Origin: Neptunicoccus cionae
Lineage (GTDB): Bacteria; Pseudomonadota; Alphaproteobacteria; Rhodobacterales; Rhodobacteraceae
Assembly (NCBI RefSeq): GCF_014643735.1
Contig: NZ_BMKA01000002.1
Location: 186,001 to 250,000 of the forward strand
Direction: 5' to 3'
Length of the DNA stretch: 64,000 nt
The position numbers were made by a program, and so were the translations under genes. The first letter of the stretch is position 1. Every line of letters starts with the position of its first letter. Below the pieces are notes generated by a model. The model was not told where the DNA came from. It did not search any database and saw only the letters and a list, made by a program, of their open reading frames with translations. Of the stretch, positions 28,745-37,776 are shown piece by piece.

Positions 28745-28760
28745 ACACAAACTGTACGAT
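28745..28760. promoter_or_regulatory. NrdR box 2 upstream of nrdJ
   Basis: ACACAAACTGTACGAT matches 10 of 16 consensus positions, best in the left half. It starts 32 bases (three helical turns) from box 1, the spacing usual for paired NrdR boxes, which is the main reason for calling it. Confidence 0.45.
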
Positions 28761-29103
28761 GCTCACGACTCCGTCAACAAAACTTTTTAAGAAAAATCGG
28801 GAAAAATATGTTGACCGAACAGATATTGATTCATCGCTTCAACAGGGCGGAAACAACTCACATTCGAGCCCTAAGATAACCACGCCGGAACAAAGAGAAA
28901 AACCGAATACGCAGAAATCGCAGAGGCGATTTATGCACAGAATCAACGCTGGGACGAAAGTGCCACGCAGGGCACACCACGTGCTGCGCGGACATATGTA
29001 GCGCTTTGAGGTTTTACAGATACAATGTTTGCGATGACATTCTTAGCGCGTAAACAGCGTGCAAGATCGAGGGACTTACGCAGAAAATCCAAATTGCGGA
29101 TGG

Positions 29104-29137
29104 AAAAAATCCCGACCGCCGGAGAAGTCTCCGGCGG
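29104..29137 (-). terminator. Terminator downstream of tRNA-Pro
   Basis: CCGCCGGAG (29116-29124) pairs with CTCCGGCGG (29129-29137) with a 4-base loop. On the minus strand the stem is followed, after a few bases, by a T-run (A-run 29105-29109 on the plus strand). It lies about 30 bases after the tRNA 3' end, as expected for a factor-independent tRNA terminator. Confidence 0.85.
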
Positions 29138-29167
29138 GTCGTCATATTCAAATATGAGGGATTTTAC

Positions 29168-29244
29168 TGGTCGGGGCGGCGAGATTCGAACTCACGACCC
29201 CCTGTACCCAAAACAGGTGCGCTACCAGGCTGCGCCACGCCCCG
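29168..29244 (-). tRNA. tRNA-Pro (anticodon UGG)
   Basis: The minus strand folds into a cloverleaf. The acceptor stem is CGGGGCG/CGCCCCG, and the D-arm contains GCAGCCTGGTAGCGC. The anticodon stem CCTGT/ACAGG has loop TTTGGGT (anticodon TGG), and the T-loop is TTCGAAT. CCA is encoded (29168-29170). Length 77. Confidence 0.95.
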
Positions 29245-29317
29245 ATCCAGTGAGATGCGATTTACACTGGCCCATCGGGATTGGAAACCCCAAAAATGAA
29301 GTGTTTTGAATTCAGTT

Positions 29318-29830
29318 TCAATTACAGGGCCAGATCGGGTCAGAATCGCCAAAAGCAGTGTGTCTCATCTCGGCGCCAACCGGCACGCCAAGCTTTGTGG
29401 ACAAGCCGCCGTTCACCTCAAGCACAGCAAGGATATCGTCGCCACCGGGGATGGTTTCCAGACTGCCGGGAACAGCATTTTCGTGGATGTTCTGCACCAC
29501 CCCGTGTCGATCAAGAAAAATCATATCGAGCGGGATAAGCGTATTTTTCATCCAGAAAGAAACGCTCAGCGGTTTTTCATAGATAAACAGCATCCCACCA
29601 TATCGCGGCAGGGATTCGCGAAACATCAGACCGCGGGCGCGGTCTTCAAAGGTATCTGCGATTTCGACGTTGAACCGGACAGAGCCACCGTCCCAGCGCA
29701 AATCAACTGCGCCCTGTTCACAAGCGGCCTGTGCAGCGCCAGTAGCGCAAACAAACGCGATGAGAGCACCCTTAAGCGTCTTGCGATGCTTCGTAATCCC
29801 ATGCCCGCACTTCGATTGCCATGCGGCCAC
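29318..29830 (-). CDS. DUF192-family secreted protein
   Basis: About 170 residues. It has a signal-like segment (GALIAFVCATGAAQA) followed by a DUF192 domain with RARGLMFRESLPRYGGMLF and FWMKNTLIPLDMIFLD, a small family found exported in many bacteria. The start is uncertain. GTG 29830 has AGGGG before it. ATT 29797 would give a cleaner signal peptide, and ATG 29890 lies deep in the upstream gene. Any of these overlaps the 3' end of the cold-shock gene in another frame. Function unknown. Confidence 0.75.
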   Translation of the reverse strand: MAAWQSKCGHGITKHRKTLKGALIAFVCATGAAQAACEQGAVDLRWDGGSVRFNVEIADTFEDRARGLMFRESLPRYGGMLFIYEKPLSVSFWMKNTLIPLDMIFLDRHGVVQNIHENAVPGSLETIPGGDDILAVLEVNGGLSTKLGVPVGAEMRHTAFGDSDPIWPCN

Positions 29831-30290
29831 GCGGCCCCTGAGCGGTGCGCACACAAATTGCTTCACCTTGTGCCAGTTCTGCCAAACCATAAGCCCTTAA
29901 AACCTCCATGTGGACAAACACATCTTCTGTGCTGCCAAAGAGGTTAACAAAACCAAAGCCCTTAACTTTGTCAAACCACTTTACCCGTGACGGAGTCAAA
30001 GGTTCGTCAGATTGCAAGGTCGAAAGATCAATCCCCAGTTCGGGAACACCGCGCAGAACCACATCGCTTTCGGCATCGGGTAAATCAAGCTGGAGTATCT
30101 CCACAGCCTGCAATCCCCGCGCGCTTTCGGCGACCTCTACATCGATCCGCGTGCCTTCCACAACGGAGCTGTGACCGTGATTACGCAAAACATTCGCATG
30201 CAGCAGAATATCGCGCCCGCCCTCATCATCGGTGATGAAACCAAAGCCTTTAGTGCTGTCAAACCATTTTACGTTGCCGGTTTTAATCAA
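29772..30290 (-). CDS. Protein with two cold-shock domains
   Basis: The 172-residue protein has two CspA-like nucleic-acid-binding domains (about 4-68 and 98-165), each with RNP1-type KGFGF (14-18 and about 108-112) and RNP2-type DILLH/DVFVH. Double-CSD proteins are common in Alphaproteobacteria and act as RNA or ssDNA chaperones. The start is TTG 30288-30290, before which GGTGGAG lies 9 bases upstream; no ATG is available nearby. Its 3' end overlaps the DUF192 gene. Confidence 0.85.
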   Translation of the reverse strand: MIKTGNVKWFDSTKGFGFITDDEGGRDILLHANVLRNHGHSSVVEGTRIDVEVAESARGLQAVEILQLDLPDAESDVVLRGVPELGIDLSTLQSDEPLTPSRVKWFDKVKGFGFVNLFGSTEDVFVHMEVLRAYGLAELAQGEAICVRTAQGPRGRMAIEVRAWDYEASQDA

Positions 30291-30435
30291 GATTATTCAC
30301 TCCACCCTCTGTTGAGCATTGTAATACATGGCAGGTCAAACTCAAGAAATTATGACCTTGCGGTCTATGTTCCTGTTTGCCCGTCCCAACAGAGCCGTCC
30401 CTTTTTTATAATTTGAACCAATAGCAGTTGCCCCG

Positions 30436-31059
30436 TCATGGATTGAGTCTGCTTGTAGCCCATTGCGTTTCTTGTTCTGTTTTACGCCACACAAATCGAT
30501 CATGCAGCCGGTCGGCGCCATCGCACCAGAATTCTATTTCTACAGGTTTGATCCGGAACCCGCCCCAAAACGGGGGCCGTTCCGGGTTTTCGCCCAGCTT
30601 TTTAGTCAGCTCTTCTGCCCTATTCACCAAAGTCTGGCGGCTGTCCAGTGGCGAAGACTGGTCACTTGCCCAAGCGCCGATGCGGCTAAAGACAGAGCGG
30701 CTTAGGAAATAGGCGTCGGATTCTGCATCGGAAACAGGTGTGACCGTACCCCGCACCCGTATCTGGCGGCGCAGGCTTTTCCAGTGCATCACGAATGCGG
30801 CTTTGCCGGTGCTATCCAACTCTGCGGCTTTGGCGCTGGTATAGTTGGTAAAAAAGACAAAACTATCGGATTGGATCTCTTTCAACAGCACCATACGAAC
30901 ATTCGGTAACCCAGCGTCATCCACAGTCGCAAGAGCCACTGCGTTCGGATCATTCGCTTCCGTCTCCATCGCCTCGGCCAACCAGTTGCGCGCGATTTCG
31001 AAGGGATCGTCCCCCGCGAATACCCCCTGCCGGTCCGACGATAAATCGTTGGGTTTCAT
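30436..31059 (-). CDS. pdxH: Pyridoxamine 5'-phosphate oxidase
   Basis: The 207-residue FMN enzyme oxidises pyridoxine/pyridoxamine 5'-phosphate to PLP. The split-barrel PNPOx domain includes [17 protein letters not shown] (FMN binding), [20 protein letters not shown] and the C-terminal dimerisation region with [14 protein letters not shown] and Arg/Pro end. Normal length (about 200-218). It faces divergently away from fabI. Confidence 0.93.
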   Translation of the reverse strand: MKPNDLSSDRQGVFAGDDPFEIARNWLAEAMETEANDPNAVALATVDDAGLPNVRMVLLKEIQSDSFVFFTNYTSAKAAELDSTGKAAFVMHWKSLRRQIRVRGTVTPVSDAESDAYFLSRSVFSRIGAWASDQSSPLDSRQTLVNRAEELTKKLGENPERPPFWGGFRIKPVEIEFWCDGADRLHDRFVWRKTEQETQWATSRLNP

Positions 31060-31302
31060 GTCATCATAGCCTGTCTTTTTCGTGCCGTTCCCGGTCGGCC
31101 CACTTACCCCACAATATTTTTACTTGCAAAGCAAGTGCCTGAATCCCCAAAGATTCGCACCAGACGGTAAAAATGTGACAGTGAATTTGGGAAAGCTGCC
31201 AAACGGTATCAGCTGGCGGTCTAAGTCTCAAACCCCAGACTTGCGGCTTGCCTAGCCATGCCTTAAACGTGAATGACCGCAATACCTGCAAGGAACAAGG
31301 CA

Positions 31303-32121
31303 ATGACTTCTGGAATAATGCAAGGCAAACGGGGCCTCATCATGGGCGTCGCAAACGACAAATCAATTGCATGGGGCATTGCGAAAGCCTGCCACGAACA
31401 AGGCGCAGAACTTGCGTTCTCCTATCAAGGGGAAGCCTTGGGCAAACGGGTTAAACCGCTGGCAGAAAGCGTTGGCTCTGATCTGGTACTGGAATGTGAC
31501 GTAACAAACGGCGCTTCTATGGATGCGCTGTTCACCACGCTTCAGGACAAATGGGGCAAACTGGACTTTGTTGTCCACGCCATCGGCTTTTCCGACAAAA
31601 ACGAACTGCGTGGCCGTTATGTGGACACCAGCATCGAAAACTTCCGGATGACGATGGATATTTCCGTCTATTCGTTCACCGCTGTCGCCCAGCGCGCAGA
31701 ACAGCTGATGCCTGACGGTGGTGCTTTGCTGACGCTGACCTATTATGGCGCGGAAATGGTGATGCCCCATTACAATGTGATGGGTATCGCCAAGGCCGGT
31801 CTGGAAGCATCGGTCAAATATCTGGCAATGGATCTTGGCCCGAAAAACATCCGCGTGAATGCGCTGTCTGCTGGTCCGATCAAAACACTGGCCGCTTCTG
31901 GCATCGGTGATTTCCGCTACATCCTGAAGTGGAACGAACTGAACTCTCCGCTGCGCCGCAATGTGACCACCGACGATGTGGGCAAATCCGGCATGTATCT
32001 GTGTTCCGAACTGGCCTCCGGTGTGACGGGTGAAAACCATCACGTTGACGCGGGGTATCATGTGGTCGGGATGAAGGCCGAAGACGCCCCTGATATTGAT
32101 GTGGTCACAGGGCGCAAGTAA
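31303..32121 (+). CDS. fabI: Enoyl-ACP reductase (NADH), FabI type
   Basis: The 272-residue enzyme performs the last reduction in fatty-acid elongation and is the target class of triclosan. The N-terminal cofactor loop GLIMGVANDKSIAWGIA (11-27) and the Tyr-x6-Lys catalytic pair Y157/K164 (HYNVMGIAKA) are diagnostic. AAGGA 8 bases before ATG 31303 decides the start; an in-frame ATG at 31273 is possible. Confidence 0.93.
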   Translation: MTSGIMQGKRGLIMGVANDKSIAWGIAKACHEQGAELAFSYQGEALGKRVKPLAESVGSDLVLECDVTNGASMDALFTTLQDKWGKLDFVVHAIGFSDKNELRGRYVDTSIENFRMTMDISVYSFTAVAQRAEQLMPDGGALLTLTYYGAEMVMPHYNVMGIAKAGLEASVKYLAMDLGPKNIRVNALSAGPIKTLAASGIGDFRYILKWNELNSPLRRNVTTDDVGKSGMYLCSELASGVTGENHHVDAGYHVVGMKAEDAPDIDVVTGRK

Positions 32122-32145
32122 CGCGCCCCGACCGAAAAGAACTTT

Positions 32146-32182
32146 GGCGTTTCGATTGTCGCAAAGCTTCGATCGAAACGCC
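32146..32182. terminator. Bidirectional hairpin between fabI and a convergent SDR gene
   Basis: GGCGTTTCGAT (32146-32156) and ATCGAAACGCC (32172-32182) form a perfect 11-bp stem with a 15-base loop between convergent stops. No T-run is present on either side. Confidence 0.6.
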
Positions 32183-32192
32183 TGAACAGGTC

Positions 32193-32936
32193 CTAGACCT
32201 CGTCAAATCCCTGATAGAACCGGTTCCATGTTGGCGAGATCAGGATTTCGTTCACACAGACGTGGGCGGGCATCTCTGCCACGTAGCGCACGGTTTCCGC
32301 CAGATCATCCACCTGCAACATGCGATCCATCTCCGCCTGTGAGGGCGGCACGGGGCGATCCTTTAGGATGTCGGTGGCGATCTCTCCTGGCATTATCACC
32401 GTGGATCGAATCCCGTTGCCGCCTTCTTCGCAATTGATCGTTTCACTCAGCGCGACGACCCCATGTTTGGTTGCGGTATAAGCAGCCCCGGTAAGTCGCC
32501 CGACATAGCGACCAGCCCAACTGGACACGATCATCACCAGCCCGTCGCCACGCGCGCGCATCTGCGGAAGGACAGCGTGGATCGGGTAATAGACACCGTT
32601 CAGGTTTACGTTGACGACCTTGTCCCAATCCCCGCTCCCCAGTTTATCCAAGGATCGGTTGGGCACGTTCAATCCGGCACTGGCAAGCAGAATATCCACG
32701 CGTCCGATGTCAGCGGCAGCCTGTTCAACCGCCTTGGCATCCGCCATATCCACTGCCACAGCACGGGCTTTGCCACCTTTCGCGGTGATCTGCGCGACCA
32801 CCTCTTCCAGCTTGTTGGCACGGCGCCCCGATACGATCACCTCGGCGCCCCGTTCGGCCAGCAACAGGGCTGATCCTGCGCCGATTCCTGTTCCGCCGCC
32901 GGTGATCCAGACCCGTTTTCCGGTAAGTGATGACAT
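32193..32936 (-). CDS. SDR-family oxidoreductase
   Basis: This 247-residue classical SDR has TGGGTGIG (about 12-19), a LLASAGL variant of NNAG, and the YTATK catalytic motif. An Arg pair after strand 2 (SGRRANK) suggests NADP(H). It resembles the YdfG/serine-dehydrogenase-like group. GGAGG precedes ATG 32936. Monocistronic between fabI and eda; substrate unknown. Confidence 0.85.
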   Translation of the reverse strand: MSSLTGKRVWITGGGTGIGAGSALLLAERGAEVIVSGRRANKLEEVVAQITAKGGKARAVAVDMADAKAVEQAAADIGRVDILLASAGLNVPNRSLDKLGSGDWDKVVNVNLNGVYYPIHAVLPQMRARGDGLVMIVSSWAGRYVGRLTGAAYTATKHGVVALSETINCEEGGNGIRSTVIMPGEIATDILKDRPVPPSQAEMDRMLQVDDLAETVRYVAEMPAHVCVNEILISPTWNRFYQGFDEV

Positions 32937-33019
32937 GACGTTCCCTCCTGCTAAGCATTACGCCTGCAGGATGGGCACGCCGTGGTCGATTGTAAAATTC
33001 TATTCGGTTGAACCCTACG

Positions 33020-33676
33020 TCAAACAGCCCCGCCAAGCGATTTGCAGGCGGTTCGGGCAAGATCGGTAATCCGGCCCCAATCACCCGCCGCCACAGCATC
33101 CTTTGGCGCGACCCAGCTTCCACCAACACAGACGACATTTGGCAGTTTCAGATAGCTGGCCGCGTTATCGGGGGACACGCCGCCAGTGGGACAGAACGTG
33201 ATCTGGGGCAATGGGGACGCCAGCGAGCCGAGCGCTTTGGCACCGCCTGCGGCTTCCGCGGGAAAGAACTTCTGCGTGGTATAACCCCGTTCCAGCAGGC
33301 GCATGGCTTCAGTTGCGGTGGCCGCGCCAGCCAGGAGTGGCAGGCCTTCGACTTCGCAAGCGTCAATCAGCGCATCTGTGGCACCGGGGGAGACGCCGAA
33401 TTTGGCACCGGCAGCTTTGGCGTTTTTCACGTCCTGCGCCGTCAGCAGCGTTCCCGCCCCGACAATCCCGCCTTCGACCTCGGCCATTGCTGCGATCACA
33501 TCCAGCGCGGCTTTGGTGCGCAGGGTAACTTCCAACACGGGAAGGCCACCCGCCACCAGCGCCTGACCGAGTGCCGCGGCTGTGTCAGCAGATTCCACCA
33601 GCAGCACAGGGATAACAGGTGCTGTGTTGCAGATTTCCAGTGTTTGAGCGCTCGCGCTTTTTGCGTCTATTGTCAT
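33020..33676 (-). CDS. eda: 2-keto-3-deoxy-6-phosphogluconate aldolase
   Basis: The 218-residue class I aldolase cleaves KDPG to pyruvate and glyceraldehyde 3-phosphate in the Entner-Doudoroff pathway. Catalytic Glu 49 (LEVTLRT) and Schiff-base Lys 136 (QKFFPAE) are present, as is the phosphate-binding FCPTGGVSPDN. It starts 3 bases after edd, forming an edd-eda operon. Confidence 0.94.
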   Translation of the reverse strand: MTIDAKSASAQTLEICNTAPVIPVLLVESADTAAALGQALVAGGLPVLEVTLRTKAALDVIAAMAEVEGGIVGAGTLLTAQDVKNAKAAGAKFGVSPGATDALIDACEVEGLPLLAGAATATEAMRLLERGYTTQKFFPAEAAGGAKALGSLASPLPQITFCPTGGVSPDNAASYLKLPNVVCVGGSWVAPKDAVAAGDWGRITDLARTACKSLGGAV

Positions 33677-33679
33677 GGC

Positions 33680-35497
33680 TCAGGCCTCCTCAAAATTGAA
33701 TACAGTTGCCCCGTCACGGGCCGCGCCGACATTCTGGCGGAAGGCAGCGAACAGCTCGCGCCCCAGTCCGACCTCATTGCTGTCGAGTTCCGGATGGGTG
33801 ATCGCACGTTCAAAGATGCTAGCATCCTGCGCGTCGAGATGGCCGTTTTCGGCATCCACAGTCACAATGTCACCGTCCTGAAGAAAGGCCAGCGGTCCGC
33901 CGTCCAGCGCTTCGGGGCTGACGTGAATGGCCGCGGGCACCTTACCAGAGGCCCCCGACATGCGCCCGTCACTGACCAGCGCCACCTTAATCCCGCGGTC
34001 CTGAAGGACCGACAGACAAGGCGTCAGCCCGTGCAGTTCCGGCATACCGTTGGCTTTTGGCCCCTGATAGCGCACCACGACAACCACATCGGACGTGAAC
34101 TCTCCGGCACGAAAGGCTGCAAGCACAGCTTCTTGCGTGTGAAACACCCGTACGGGGGCTGTCAGAACACGGCGTTCCGGTGCAACGGCAGAAGTTTTCA
34201 TAACGCCCCGCCCCAGATTGCCCGACAGGTTCGACAGACCGCCCGTGGCTTGGAATGGTTCTTTTGTGGTGGCGACAATCTTGTCATTCAGAGAGGCTTG
34301 CACCCCGTCGTGCCAATCCAGCGCGCCATTCACCAGTTTTGGGTCTTTGGTGTAGCGTTCCAGCCCCTGCCCCATCACCGTCAGCGTATCGTCATGCAGT
34401 AGACCCGCGTTCAGCAGCTCACTGATGACCAGCCCCAGACCGCCCGCCGCATGGAAGTGGTTCACATCCGCCAGCCCGTTTGGATAAATCCGCGTCAGCA
34501 GCGGCACCACTTGGGACAAATCGGCAAAATCCTCCCAGTCGAGCACAATGCCAGACGCCCGCGCCATTGCGATGAGGTGGATCAACAGATTGGTAGACCC
34601 GCCTGTGGCCATCAACCCGACAATTCCGTTCACATAGGCTTTCTCATCGAGCACTTGGGACACAGGGGTATAGGCGTTGCCAAGGTCGCTCAGCCCAAGG
34701 GCAATGCGGGTGCCTTCACGAGTTAACGCTTCGCGCAGCGGCGTGTTCGGCGCGACAAAACTGGAACCGGGCAGATGCAGCCCCATGAATTCCATCAGCA
34801 TCTGGTTGGTGTTGGCCGTGCCGTAAAATGTGCAGGTACCCGCACTATGATAGCTGGCCATTTCCGCCGCCATCAGCGCATCGCGGTCACATTTGCCCTC
34901 GGCAAACTCTTTGCGCACCCGCGCTTTGTCATCATTGGCCAGTCCGCTTGGCATAGGTCCGGCTGGCAGGAACACCGCCGGGATATGACCGAATCGCGCG
35001 GCGGCAATCACTAGACCGGGCACGATCTTGTCACACACACCAAGGTAAATCGAACTGTCGAACACGTTATGAGACAGGCCGATCGCTGCAGACATGGCAA
35101 TCGCATCGCGGGAAAACAGCGACAGCTCCATCCCTGTCTGCCCTTGCGTGATCCCGTCACACATGGCCGGAACACCCGCAGCTACCTGTGCAGTGCCACC
35201 TGCCGCCCGTGCCGTGTCCTTGATCAGATCGGGATAGGCCTGAAACGGCTGATGGGCTGACAGCATATCGTTATAGGCGGTCACAATCCCAATATTCGGG
35301 CCACGTTGTTCCACCATATCGGATTGATCCTGCCCCATCGCCGCATAGGCATGGGCCTGATTACCACAAGACAAATGCGCCCGCTTCGGCCCGTCAGAGC
35401 GGGCCTGCTCCATCTGGCGCAAATAGGCCGAACGGCTGCGTTCGGATTTTTTAGCGATCCGTGATGTGACCTCTGTCAAAGTACCTATGACTGACAT
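33680..35497 (-). CDS. edd: 6-phosphogluconate dehydratase
   Basis: The 605-residue Fe-S dehydratase of the IlvD/Edd family converts 6-phosphogluconate to KDPG. Cluster cysteines are visible in motifs such as [31 protein letters not shown] and [33 protein letters not shown] is the conserved C-terminal signature. ATG 35497 follows GGGAGG. First gene of edd-eda; a LacI-type palindrome lies about 45 bases upstream. Confidence 0.95.
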   Translation of the reverse strand: MSVIGTLTEVTSRIAKKSERSRSAYLRQMEQARSDGPKRAHLSCGNQAHAYAAMGQDQSDMVEQRGPNIGIVTAYNDMLSAHQPFQAYPDLIKDTARAAGGTAQVAAGVPAMCDGITQGQTGMELSLFSRDAIAMSAAIGLSHNVFDSSIYLGVCDKIVPGLVIAAARFGHIPAVFLPAGPMPSGLANDDKARVRKEFAEGKCDRDALMAAEMASYHSAGTCTFYGTANTNQMLMEFMGLHLPGSSFVAPNTPLREALTREGTRIALGLSDLGNAYTPVSQVLDEKAYVNGIVGLMATGGSTNLLIHLIAMARASGIVLDWEDFADLSQVVPLLTRIYPNGLADVNHFHAAGGLGLVISELLNAGLLHDDTLTVMGQGLERYTKDPKLVNGALDWHDGVQASLNDKIVATTKEPFQATGGLSNLSGNLGRGVMKTSAVAPERRVLTAPVRVFHTQEAVLAAFRAGEFTSDVVVVVRYQGPKANGMPELHGLTPCLSVLQDRGIKVALVSDGRMSGASGKVPAAIHVSPEALDGGPLAFLQDGDIVTVDAENGHLDAQDASIFERAITHPELDSNEVGLGRELFAAFRQNVGAARDGATVFNFEEA

Positions 35498-35538
35498 GGG
35501 TGCCTCCCTCTCTTGTCGCAAAAGATATTCTTTAAACT

Positions 35539-35556
35539 TACGTTAGCGATAACGTA
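35539..35556. promoter_or_regulatory. LacI-type operator upstream of edd
   Basis: TACGTTAGCGATAACGTA is an 18-bp palindrome with one mismatched pair and a central CG, the form favoured by LacI-family sugar regulators. It sits 42 bases before the edd start, suitable for repression of edd-eda. The regulator is not encoded in the window. Confidence 0.6.
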
Positions 35557-35662
35557 GTGCAATTACTCCCGCAAAACAAGCCTCAAAACTCGCCCTTTCC
35601 AAAGGATCACGCGCCATAGTATCAATCATGCACAACATTCAGAAAAAACGAGTCTCTTGCCC

Positions 35663-36166
35663 ATGTCAGAAAACCGTCTCCCGCACGAAAAAGGATTTCA
35701 TATCTCCTGGGATCAGATCCACCGCGACAGCCGCGCTTTGGCGTGGCGTCTGGACGGTCACGGACCGGATGACGGGGCATGGCGCGCAGTTGTCGCCATC
35801 ACACGCGGCGGCATGGCCCCCGCAATGATTGCAGCGCGGGAACTGGATATCCGCACGGTGGATACGATTTCCATCAAATCATATGACCACCAATCCCAAT
35901 CCGAAGCCCGCGTGCTGAAAAAGCCGGACGACAAACTGATGGGCGACGGCACTGGCATCCTGATCATCGACGATCTGGTAGACAGCGGCAAAACGCTGGA
36001 AGTGGTGCGGGAACTTTATCCCAACGCCCATTTCGCCACCGTTTACGCAAAACCCAAAGGCCGTCCGCAGGTGGATACTTTCATTACGGAGGTGTCTCAG
36101 GATACGTGGATTTTCTTCCCTTGGGATATGGCGTTGCAATACGTTGAACCTTACCGGGGCAACTGA
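35663..36166 (+). CDS. gpt: Xanthine-guanine phosphoribosyltransferase
   Basis: The 167-residue purine-salvage enzyme has the PRPP-binding motif [13 protein letters not shown] (99-111) and the [11 protein letters not shown] loop (46-55) typical of Gpt. ATG 35663 is preferred to an in-frame TTG two codons earlier. The stop TGA is followed immediately by the ATG of the next gene, so the two are probably cotranscribed. Confidence 0.9.
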   Translation: MSENRLPHEKGFHISWDQIHRDSRALAWRLDGHGPDDGAWRAVVAITRGGMAPAMIAARELDIRTVDTISIKSYDHQSQSEARVLKKPDDKLMGDGTGILIIDDLVDSGKTLEVVRELYPNAHFATVYAKPKGRPQVDTFITEVSQDTWIFFPWDMALQYVEPYRGN

Positions 36167-37321
36167 ATGGCGCGTAAATCCAACACGCTGGCGCCTGAAA
36201 CGCTGGCCGCGCAAGCCTTGCGCCACATAGATCCCGTTTCCGGCAGTGTGGTGCCGCCGATGGTGGCAACCTCCACCTTTGCGCGGGATGAAAACTACGA
36301 CCTGCGCGAGGGCTATGTCTATGCCCGTTACGGCAGCCCGACTACGGCCCACGCGGAAGAGATTATTGCCACTTTAGAAGGCGCGGATGAAAGCCTGCTG
36401 CTGAATTCCGGCATGTCGGCATCCGTGGCGGTGGTCGAATCCCTGCCCCCGAATGCCCATGTCGTGGCGCAATCCATGATGTACCACGTCGGCCTGCACT
36501 GGCTGGAACGTCAGGCCCAGCGCGGTGTGATCCGCAAGGACCTGTTCCCTGCCGGTGATCTTCACGCGCTGAAAGCTGCGCTGATACCGGGGGAGACCAA
36601 ACTGGTCTGGATCGAAACCCCCGCGAATGGCGATTGGTCAATTACCGATATTGCTGCTGCTGCCGAACTCGCCCACAGTGTCGGGGCCGTGTTGATGGTG
36701 GACAGCACCGCCGCTCCGCCCTGCACAACGAAACCGCTTGATCTGGGTGCGGACATCTCTTTCCACTCGGCCACCAAATACATGGGCGGGCATTCCGATT
36801 TCACCGCTGGTGTTTTGTCCGCACGCAAAGATATGCCGCTCTGGGATGAAATCCGCGAGGTGCGCAGCTTTCAGGGCACAATCCTGCCCGCATTTGAGGC
36901 ATGGCTGCTGATCCGCAGTCTGCGCAGCCTTCATATCCGCTACGAAGCCTGCAGCCGCAATGCGATGGCGTTTGCGCGGCATTTCGCAGCCCATAAAGAT
37001 ATTGAAGCGGTGCTTTACCCCGGTCTGCCCGATCATCCCGGCCACGATGTGGCTGCGCGGCAAATGAAGAACGGTTTTGGCGGTATGATGTCGATCCGCG
37101 TTAACGGCAGCGCCCGTCGCGCGTTTGAGATGGCCAAACGCACCGAAGTCTTTATTCCCGCCACCTCTCTGGGCGGCGTCGAAAGCCTGATCGAACACCG
37201 CCGCACGGTCGCGGGGGCTGACAGTGGCATCCCCGAAAATCTGCTGCGGATTTCCATCGGGATCGAACATATCGACGACTTGATTGCAGATTTCGAACAG
37301 GCGCTCGCCGCCACCAGCTAA
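36167..37321 (+). CDS. Cystathionine beta-lyase-like PLP enzyme (Cys/Met metabolism family)
   Basis: The 384-residue fold-type I PLP enzyme has Schiff-base Lys 204 in SFHSATKYMGGHSD, YARYGSPTT (52-60) and VDSTAAPP (178-185). It fits the alphaproteobacterial MetC/cystathionine beta-lyase branch, though gamma-synthase or other trans-sulfuration activities are possible. It starts directly after the gpt stop. Confidence 0.83.
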   Translation: MARKSNTLAPETLAAQALRHIDPVSGSVVPPMVATSTFARDENYDLREGYVYARYGSPTTAHAEEIIATLEGADESLLLNSGMSASVAVVESLPPNAHVVAQSMMYHVGLHWLERQAQRGVIRKDLFPAGDLHALKAALIPGETKLVWIETPANGDWSITDIAAAAELAHSVGAVLMVDSTAAPPCTTKPLDLGADISFHSATKYMGGHSDFTAGVLSARKDMPLWDEIREVRSFQGTILPAFEAWLLIRSLRSLHIRYEACSRNAMAFARHFAAHKDIEAVLYPGLPDHPGHDVAARQMKNGFGGMMSIRVNGSARRAFEMAKRTEVFIPATSLGGVESLIEHRRTVAGADSGIPENLLRISIGIEHIDDLIADFEQALAATS

Positions 37322-37375
37322 CACCCCAAACCGCCGCAGAGGAAATCCCTGCGCCAGATTATAGAAGGACATACT

Positions 37376-37723
37376 ATGCCAGAAGTTACACGCGCCCACG
37401 GAAATGGCCGGATGAGCCAGATCGTCACCCACGGCGACACGATTTATCTTGCCGGACAGGTCGGCACCGCCGGTGCATCTGTGACTCAGCAAACGCAGGA
37501 CATTCTCGACAAGATCGACGCCCTGCTGGCAGAGGCCGGATCGGACAAAACCAAAATCTTGCAAGCGATCATCTGGATGGATGACATGGCAGATTTTGCG
37601 GAAATGAACGCGGTTTGGGATGCATGGGTGCCACAGGGCAACGAACCCGCCCGCGCCGCCGGCTCTGCCCATCTTGCGACACCGGACTATAAAGTAGAGA
37701 TCATCATCACAGCGGCGAAGTGA
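37376..37723 (+). CDS. RidA-family (YjgF/YER057c/UK114) protein
   Basis: This 115-residue trimeric protein family hydrolyses reactive enamine/imine intermediates made by PLP enzymes. VTHGDTIYLAGQVG and the C-terminal PARAAGSAHLATPDYKVEI with the conserved Arg support it. Its place 54 bases after a cystathionine lyase-like enzyme, which makes such imines, fits a role in protecting PLP enzymes. Confidence 0.88.
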   Translation: MPEVTRAHGNGRMSQIVTHGDTIYLAGQVGTAGASVTQQTQDILDKIDALLAEAGSDKTKILQAIIWMDDMADFAEMNAVWDAWVPQGNEPARAAGSAHLATPDYKVEIIITAAK

Positions 37724-37739
37724 TCCCCGCGTAAGAAAC

Positions 37740-37767
37740 GCGCCTCCCGCACATGCGCGGGAGGCGC
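37740..37767. terminator. Bidirectional terminator between ridA-like gene and recR
   Basis: GCGCCTCCCGC (37740-37750) and GCGGGAGGCGC (37757-37767) form a perfect 11-bp stem with a 6-base loop, located between convergent genes. T-runs are absent. Confidence 0.7.
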
Positions 37768-37776
37768 ACCTAAAGC

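Larger units (their letters stand above)
28605..29167. other. Intergenic region between nrdJ and tRNA-Pro
   Basis: A 563-base region. The part nearest nrdJ holds its promoter and a pair of NrdR-like boxes; the part nearest the tRNA holds a terminator. The middle (about 28770-29100) is AT-richer and contains short open frames with no recognisable protein character. I see no riboswitch or B12-box-like sequence by eye. Confidence 0.5.

Noticed and set aside
28720-29001. 93-codon plus-strand open frame in the gap between nrdJ and tRNA-Pro
   Set aside because: The composition is low in hydrophobic residues, no family resemblance is visible, and its start lies in the NrdR-box region.
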